The notes under the pieces were generated by a model, which saw nothing but the letters and a program-made list of their open reading frames with translations, searched no databases and had not been told where the DNA came from. The position numbers and the translations under genes were made by a program. Positions 52,409 through 57,152 of a DNA stretch of 57,152 nucleotides are shown piece after piece (positions within the stretch are counted from its first letter, which is position 1; each line of letters opens with the position of its first letter). Source of the DNA: Flavobacteriales bacterium UBA7690 (GTDB lineage Bacteria; Bacteroidota; Bacteroidia; Flavobacteriales_F; PHOS-HE28); assembly GCA_002482775.1 (NCBI GenBank), contig DLGQ01000023.1, positions 26,849 through 84,000 on the forward strand, read 5' to 3'.

Positions 52409-52479
52409 GGTCGCGTGGCCGAGTGGCTAGGCACAGCTCTGCAAAAGCTGCTACTGCGGTTCGAATCCGCACGCGACCT
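52409..52479 (+). tRNA. tRNA-Cys (GCA)
   Basis: A 71-nt cloverleaf. The acceptor stem is GGTCGCG with CGCGACC. The anticodon stem CAGCT/AGCTG encloses CTGCAAA with anticodon GCA. The T arm is TGCGG-TTCGAAT-CCGCA. The discriminator base is U, a known Cys identity element. CCA is not encoded. Confidence 0.97.
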
Positions 52480-52614
52480 CGATCATCGAACGCCTCGACG
52501 CATGTCGGGGCGTTCGTGCTTCCCATTAGAACCGTCCGGATCGGGAGGCACCGTACCTTGGCCCATACGGATCGTGGCTCAACTGCGTTGTGAGCAAGGT
52601 CTTTATTCGAACCC

Positions 52615-54978
52615 ATGCATCGGATCCCGCTCTTCCTTCTCTTGATCTTAGGCCCTGGTCGCCTGGTAGCCCAGGACGTTTCGGCCATCGGGCAATGGCA
52701 GGCGCACCTTCCCTACACCAACCTGGTAGCGGTCGTTGAAGGTGGGGGCCACATCTACGCCGCCTCCAATACAGCAGCATTCCAGTACACACCGTCCACA
52801 GGAGAGGTGGAGCTTTTGAACAAGACCAATGTGCTGAACGATGTGGGCATCCAAGGCCTGGCTTGGAACACAGAGCTGGGGATGTTAATGGTCTATTACT
52901 CCAATGGAGGGATCGATCTGGTGAAGGATGGCCTCAGTTGGAACGTCGGGGACATCAAGCGGAGTTCCATAATCGGGAATAAGAGCATCTACAGCGTGTT
53001 CATGCAGGGTTCCTTGGCCTATCTGGGTTGTGGTTTCGGGGTCGTTGTGCTGGACCTGGCTGCGCGCGAAGTGAGGGAGACGTGGTTCATCGGCCCTTCC
53101 GGTGCGCAAGTCCGCGTGAATGGCATAGAGATGACACAGGATAGCATTTATGCCGCCACGGGTACGGGTCTTTTCACCGCTGCGCGCGCAGGAACCAATC
53201 TAGCGTCCTTCACGAGTTGGACGAAACGAACGGATATGGGGCCTGCGGTAGCCGGGGGGCCGTTCAATAGTATCGCACGGTTCGGGGATCGCATTCTTCT
53301 CAACGCTGAGCGGACCTCAGGAACCGGAGGCGACACCCTGTTGATCCTTGAGCCGAATAATACGTGGACGAGGTTCGCACCGCTCTTCGACCGGATAAAC
53401 CGAGGCATTTCGGTCTCGGCAGATGGGCAATACGTGGTCATCCCTCATCGGTCGGATCTGCATGTCTATGATGATCAGATGGTGGAGGTCGGCTTTGTGA
53501 GCTGGTACCAGGATCAACCGAGCAACCCCTCGCAAGCGTTCCGTGTGCCGAGTGGTCATTTGTGGATCGCCGACCGCGGCCAGGGTCTGGTCCGGATCCT
53601 TCCTGGTGGTGATATTTCGGAGATCCTGCCCAATGGCCCGCGCACATCCACATCGTGGCGAATGGCCAGTGAAAAAGGCACGGCTTACGTGGCTACCGGG
53701 GCGGTAACAGGAACGTGGGATAACACCTTCTTGAAGGACGGGGTGCACGTGTACAGGAACGGAGTATGGAAGACCTTGGAGCTTAGTACGTACCCGATCA
53801 TGAACGGGGCGAACGAGTTCGGGGGTGCGCTGAACGATCCGATATCGGTGGCCATCGACCCGGAGGATCCAGACCATGCGTTCGTTGGCAGCTGGGATGA
53901 TGGCTTGTTGGAGATCCGTGGAGGCGAACCCATCATGATCCACAACTCCGCTAATAGTCCACTCAGTGAGGACCTCAGCCCGTTCCAGGGTCGATTGTAC
54001 GTATCGGGCCTGGACTACGATGAATCCGGTACGCTGTGGATGAGCAACGCGAAGTCCGCTACGCCGATCGTTGCCCGGGGTAAGAACGGGGCGTGGTACA
54101 CGTTCCAGCCGGGGTCGATCCTTGGGGGCAACGCACTGCTCTCGGATGTGCTTGCTGCCCGCAATGGATACAAATGGATCATCCGGCCTCGTGGTAATGG
54201 CCTACTCGTGTACGATAGCGGAAATTCGTTGGCGAACAGTGATGATGATCGGTATGCTCTTGTTGGCAGCCAGCGTGGCAGAGGCGGGTTGGCTACGCCG
54301 GACGTGTTCGCTGTTGCCGAGGACCACGATGGCCAAATTTGGCTTGGCACAGGTCGTGGCTTGGCTTTGTTCTATACGCCCGAAGTGGTTTTTTCCGGTG
54401 ACGATTACGATGCGGAGCAGATACTCATTGAACAGGACGGGAACGTCCAGGTGCTATTGGAGACCGAGGTCGTATCGGCGATCGTAGTGGATGGTGCTAA
54501 CCGTAAGTGGGTCGGGACGCAGACCGGGGGGGTGTACTTGGTTTCCCCCGATGGCCAAGAACAGATCCACCATTTCACGGCCGAGAATAGTCCGTTGCCC
54601 AGCAATACGATCTTGAATCTCTCCTTGGATGGTTCTACTGGCGAGGTCTATTTCGGCACGGACCGTGGCATAATGAGCTACCGCGGTGAGGCGACCGAGG
54701 GTGGCGAGGATAGTGAGTGCATCAGCGTCTTCCCCAATCCGGCACGGGAAACCTACACTGGTCCGATCGCCATTACGGGACTTGTTCGGGATAGCGAGGT
54801 GAAGATCACCGATGTGAGCGGCAATATCGTGCATCGTATGAGGTCGCTGGGTGGGCAGGCGATCTGGGATGGTACTGATATGAGCGGCCAGCGCGCAGCG
54901 ACAGGTGTGTATCTGGTGTTCGCCAGTGATGTCACCGGCACGTTCAAGTGCAACACGAAATTGTTGCTTGTGAAGTAG
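52615..54978 (+). CDS. porZ: PorZ-like type IX secretion protein (beta-propeller) with T9SS C-terminal domain
   Basis: A 787-residue surface protein. The signal peptide is about 1-19 (MHRIPLFLLLILGPGRLVAQ). A long beta-propeller region (about 20-700) has blades such as HIYAASNTAAFQYTPSTGEVELLNKTNVL, GLFTAARAGTN, SVSADGQYVVIPHRSDLHVYD and GQIWLGTGRGLALFY, the pattern of PorZ, which in Porphyromonas helps attach A-LPS to T9SS cargo. The C-terminal domain (about 705-787) has SVFPNPARETYTGPI, VKITDVSGNIVHRM and TGVYLVFASDVTG, typical of T9SS sorting domains. It lies between tRNA-Cys and recO. Confidence 0.9.
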   Translation: MHRIPLFLLLILGPGRLVAQDVSAIGQWQAHLPYTNLVAVVEGGGHIYAASNTAAFQYTPSTGEVELLNKTNVLNDVGIQGLAWNTELGMLMVYYSNGGIDLVKDGLSWNVGDIKRSSIIGNKSIYSVFMQGSLAYLGCGFGVVVLDLAAREVRETWFIGPSGAQVRVNGIEMTQDSIYAATGTGLFTAARAGTNLASFTSWTKRTDMGPAVAGGPFNSIARFGDRILLNAERTSGTGGDTLLILEPNNTWTRFAPLFDRINRGISVSADGQYVVIPHRSDLHVYDDQMVEVGFVSWYQDQPSNPSQAFRVPSGHLWIADRGQGLVRILPGGDISEILPNGPRTSTSWRMASEKGTAYVATGAVTGTWDNTFLKDGVHVYRNGVWKTLELSTYPIMNGANEFGGALNDPISVAIDPEDPDHAFVGSWDDGLLEIRGGEPIMIHNSANSPLSEDLSPFQGRLYVSGLDYDESGTLWMSNAKSATPIVARGKNGAWYTFQPGSILGGNALLSDVLAARNGYKWIIRPRGNGLLVYDSGNSLANSDDDRYALVGSQRGRGGLATPDVFAVAEDHDGQIWLGTGRGLALFYTPEVVFSGDDYDAEQILIEQDGNVQVLLETEVVSAIVVDGANRKWVGTQTGGVYLVSPDGQEQIHHFTAENSPLPSNTILNLSLDGSTGEVYFGTDRGIMSYRGEATEGGEDSECISVFPNPARETYTGPIAITGLVRDSEVKITDVSGNIVHRMRSLGGQAIWDGTDMSGQRAATGVYLVFASDVTGTFKCNTKLLLVK

Positions 54979-55018
54979 GTCGACCCTGAAGTGGGCGAAG
55001 GGCGCCTAACATCGTTCC

Positions 55019-55726
55019 ATGCTGCACACCACACGAGGCATCGTGCTCCGGACCATCCGGCACAGCGACAGCACCTTGGTGTTGAAAGCGTTCACAGAGC
55101 AGCTCGGGGTGCGTTCGTTCTTGGTGCGATCGGGCAAAAAGAGCGGCATAGCACCGGCTGCGTTGCAGGCGCTGAATCGTGTGGAGCTCGTGGCGAGCGA
55201 GGCGGCAGAGCGGGACCTGTTGGCCATACGCGAACTGCGCGTGGATAGGCCGTACACGCGCATCCCGAACGACCCCGTCCGAGGAGCGCTCGTGCTTTTC
55301 GTGCAAGAAGTGCTGTACAGGATCTTGCGCGGAGAATCGGCTGACGCGGAGCTCTACGCCTTCGTGGAAGAGACGTTGGAAGCGATGGATACCGTTCCGG
55401 ACGTGCGGAACTTCCCGTTGGTGTTCTTGGTACTGCTGAGCGGGCAGCTCGGCTTCATGCCCGCGCCACCGGTCGTAGGAGAGGATCATTTCGATCTGCG
55501 CGAAGGGGAGTTCGTGCGTGGCAACGGCGGGCATACCATGGGTCCACCATTGAGCACGCACCTTGCCGGGTTGCTCGCCACGGACTATGCGGATATGCAC
55601 AGGTTGTCCATCGGCGCTACGCACCGGCGCGAACTCTTGGATCGTATCCTCCTTTATTTCCGGATGCATGTGGAAGGCCTTGGTGAGCTGAAGTCTCCTG
55701 CTGTGCTGCACCAGGTGCTGGGTTAG
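55019..55726 (+). CDS. recO: DNA repair protein RecO
   Basis: A 235-residue RecFOR pathway protein that loads RecA onto gapped DNA. The N-terminal OB fold (about 1-80) has the family pattern TRGIVLRTIRHSDSTLVLKAFTEQLGVRSFLVRSGKK. A helical C-terminal domain includes LVLFVQEVLYRILRGE, and a cysteine zinc motif seen in many RecO proteins is not apparent. It lies about 40 bp after porZ, likely under a separate promoter. Confidence 0.93.
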   Translation: MLHTTRGIVLRTIRHSDSTLVLKAFTEQLGVRSFLVRSGKKSGIAPAALQALNRVELVASEAAERDLLAIRELRVDRPYTRIPNDPVRGALVLFVQEVLYRILRGESADAELYAFVEETLEAMDTVPDVRNFPLVFLVLLSGQLGFMPAPPVVGEDHFDLREGEFVRGNGGHTMGPPLSTHLAGLLATDYADMHRLSIGATHRRELLDRILLYFRMHVEGLGELKSPAVLHQVLG

Positions 55727-55742
55727 GGCGCGTGTTGGGTGC

Positions 55743-55750
55743 TACCTTGG
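55743..55750 (+). promoter_or_regulatory. Candidate -7 element TACCTTGG (oligopeptidase B)
   Basis: One mismatch to TAnnTTTG, 15 nt before the ATG at 55766. Confidence 0.45.
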
Positions 55751-55765
55751 CATCCCGTTCAGCCC

Positions 55766-57152
55766 ATGTACCGACCCCTCTTGTCCGTTGCCAGCGCAGC
55801 CCTCGTCGCGCTGGGTTGCCAGAACGCCCCTCCCGAAATGAACGCCACCGCGCTCGCGCCGCCAGTTGCGGCCAAGAAACCATTCGAGATCACCACGCAC
55901 GGCCACACGCGCACCGATGAATACCATTGGATGCGGTTGAGCGAAGATCAGCGCAACGCTAAAGAGCCCGATGCCCATACGCGCGAAGTCGTCGCCCACC
56001 TCGATGCAGAGAACGCGTATTGCGAGACGATGATGGCCCCGGTGAAGCAACTGCGCGAGGAACTGTTCAAAGAGCTTCGAGCACGCATCAAGGAAACCGA
56101 CCTTAGTGTCCCATACCGCGAGAACGGCTACTGGTACCATTCGCGTTTCGAAGAGGGAAAGGAATACGCCGTGCAGGTGCGCCGTAAGGATCTGCCGGGA
56201 GCTCCGGAAGAGGATTTCCTGGACGAGAACAAGCTGGCCGAAGGCACTATCTACTACGACCTCGGCGACTTCGAGATAAGCCCGAAGAATAACCTGGTCT
56301 GTTACAGCGAGGATCGTGTGGGACGACGCCAATACGAGTTGCGCTTCAAAGACCTCAACACGGGCGAAGAGCTGAAGGACGTGATCACTAACACCGGTGG
56401 TGGATGTGCATGGGCCGATGAGCGTACGGTGTTCTACCCGCGGAAAGATGAAACGTTGCGCACCAACCGGATCTACCGCCACGAACTAGGAACGGATGAA
56501 GCGGATGATGTGCTGGTCTTCGAAGAGATGGATCCGGGCTTCAGTTGCGATGTGTACCGCAGCCGCAGCGACAGGTATGTGATGATCACCACCGAGAGCA
56601 CCACCAGCAGTGAGCACCTTATGCTTTCCGTGGATGATCCGAAGGGCCCTTTCGCGGTCTTCCTCCCGCGTGAAGAGGATCACGAGCACACGGTGATGCA
56701 TGTGCCCGGCGCTCCTGGCAAGTGGTACATCGTCACCAACTGGAAGGCACTGAACTTCCGCTTGATGGAATGCGCGGAAGCAGATACCCGTGACAAACGG
56801 AAATGGAAGGAGGTGGTGGCGCACCGGCCAGAGGTGTTACTGGAGGATGTGGACGCGTTCCGCGATCACCTCGTGATCAGTGAACGACGTGATGGTCTTA
56901 CGCATCTTGTGGTCCGGCGCCTAAGTGATGGCCGCCAACACGAGATCGCTTTCAATGATCCTGCGTATGTGTGTTTCACCGGAACGAATCCAGAGTGGGA
57001 CACGGAGAAACTGAGGTACGGCTACACTTCGCTGACCACACCCAGCAGCGTGTACGAACATGATCTGAACAGCCAAGCGGATACGCTGCTGAAGCAACAA
57101 GAGGTGGTGGGCAGTTTCGATGCGAAGAACTATGGTAGCGAGCGCATCTGGG
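55766..57152 (+). CDS. ptrB: Oligopeptidase B-like S9 peptidase, N-terminal part
   Basis: The first 462 codons of an oligopeptidase B (PtrB) gene that runs off the right edge; the frame is intact across the segment. ATG 55766 begins a hydrophobic segment and a lipoprotein-like Cys (MYRPLLSVASAALVALGC), followed by the propeller with the OpB pattern EYHWMRLSEDQRN, VVAHLDAENAYCETMMAP, RIKETDLSVPYRENGYWYHSRFEEGKEYAVQVRRKD and YYDLGDFEISPKNNLVCYSEDR. OpB cleaves after Arg/Lys in short peptides. The catalytic domain is outside the window. A signal or lipobox would place it in the envelope, unlike classic cytoplasmic OpB. Confidence 0.93.
   Translation, partial: MYRPLLSVASAALVALGCQNAPPEMNATALAPPVAAKKPFEITTHGHTRTDEYHWMRLSEDQRNAKEPDAHTREVVAHLDAENAYCETMMAPVKQLREELFKELRARIKETDLSVPYRENGYWYHSRFEEGKEYAVQVRRKDLPGAPEEDFLDENKLAEGTIYYDLGDFEISPKNNLVCYSEDRVGRRQYELRFKDLNTGEELKDVITNTGGGCAWADERTVFYPRKDETLRTNRIYRHELGTDEADDVLVFEEMDPGFSCDVYRSRSDRYVMITTESTTSSEHLMLSVDDPKGPFAVFLPREEDHEHTVMHVPGAPGKWYIVTNWKALNFRLMECAEADTRDKRKWKEVVAHRPEVLLEDVDAFRDHLVISERRDGLTHLVVRRLSDGRQHEIAFNDPAYVCFTGTNPEWDTEKLRYGYTSLTTPSSVYEHDLNSQADTLLKQQEVVGSFDAKNYGSERIW

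Noticed and set aside
1..57152. CRISPR arrays, prophage, insertion sequences, toxin-antitoxin pairs
   Set aside because: No regularly spaced repeats, transposase or phage genes were seen. YwqK carries a toxin-antitoxin label in databases but has no toxin partner here.

Overview
The window looks like chromosomal DNA of a Bacteroidota bacterium, most likely from a Flavobacteriales-type lineage with unusually high GC (estimated by eye at 55-60 percent). The evidence is the set of secreted proteins with type IX secretion (T9SS) C-terminal sorting domains, a PorZ-type T9SS protein, YwqK, DUF4175 and YfiR family proteins, a large LytTR/PAS signalling pair, and a Bacteroidota-type promoter element (TAnnTTTG) placed close upstream of many start codons. 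No prophage, insertion sequence or CRISPR array was seen. The lineage call is inference.

Layout. 1-4.2 kb: start of a PfkB-type kinase, a tandem-repeat T9SS cargo, a tRNA-Asn gene with a GIY-YIG nuclease cassette in its 3' flank, a small two-helix membrane protein and a six-PKD T9SS cargo. 4.3-7.6 kb: an orphan membrane protein, a DUF748/AsmA-like protein and a short SSB. 7.9-11.1 kb: an overlapping three-gene operon (ECF sigma factor, an anti-sigma-like/outer-membrane-barrel fusion, a PKD T9SS cargo), then a second SSB. 11.6-15.7 kb: a universal stress protein converging on a YfiR-TPR-HAMP/SpoIIE phosphatase operon. 15.8-22.5 kb: an M28 peptidase, ferritin, and the housekeeping block pth, rplY, prs and rnr. 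22.5-27.9 kb: a LytTR regulator with a six-PAS histidine kinase, and a YwqK repeat protein. 28.3-33.2 kb: rpiB with an M28 peptidase, a TlpA-like lipoprotein thioredoxin and an ALDH7-type dehydrogenase. 33.4-36.4 kb: mnmG and a methyltransferase, carrying three identical parS-like sites. 36.5-43.7 kb: S9 peptidase, DUF202 protein, ExeM/NucH nuclease, PEBP protein, a small secreted protein, ybeY and an RsbW-like ATPase. 43.7-49.9 kb: DUF4175 protein, a P-domain T9SS cargo and an envelope protein. 50.0-57.2 kb: GNAT protein, gltX, folB, tRNA-Cys, porZ, recO and the start of an oligopeptidase B.

How it fits together. Genes are tightly packed. Convergent pairs often share their stop codons (TTAA or CTAG), and operon members overlap or lie within a few bases of each other. 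Several genes belong to one theme, export and anchoring of surface proteins: five T9SS cargos, PorZ, and the sigma-factor operon that makes one cargo. A second theme is envelope signalling that ends in serine-phosphatase/ATPase partner switching or in the PAS kinase-LytTR pair.

Most notable observations: (1) a very small GIY-YIG nuclease cassette that duplicates the 3' half and terminator of tRNA-Asn, with a perfect hairpin inside the duplicated, broken tRNA piece; (2) three identical 19-bp parS-like sites in the mnmG-methyltransferase locus, one over a start codon and one in the mnmG leader; (3) a YfiR-TPR-HAMP-SpoIIE operon that resembles YfiBNR with a phosphatase in place of the diguanylate cyclase; (4) an anti-sigma-like/outer-membrane-barrel fusion encoded next to its presumed sigma factor.
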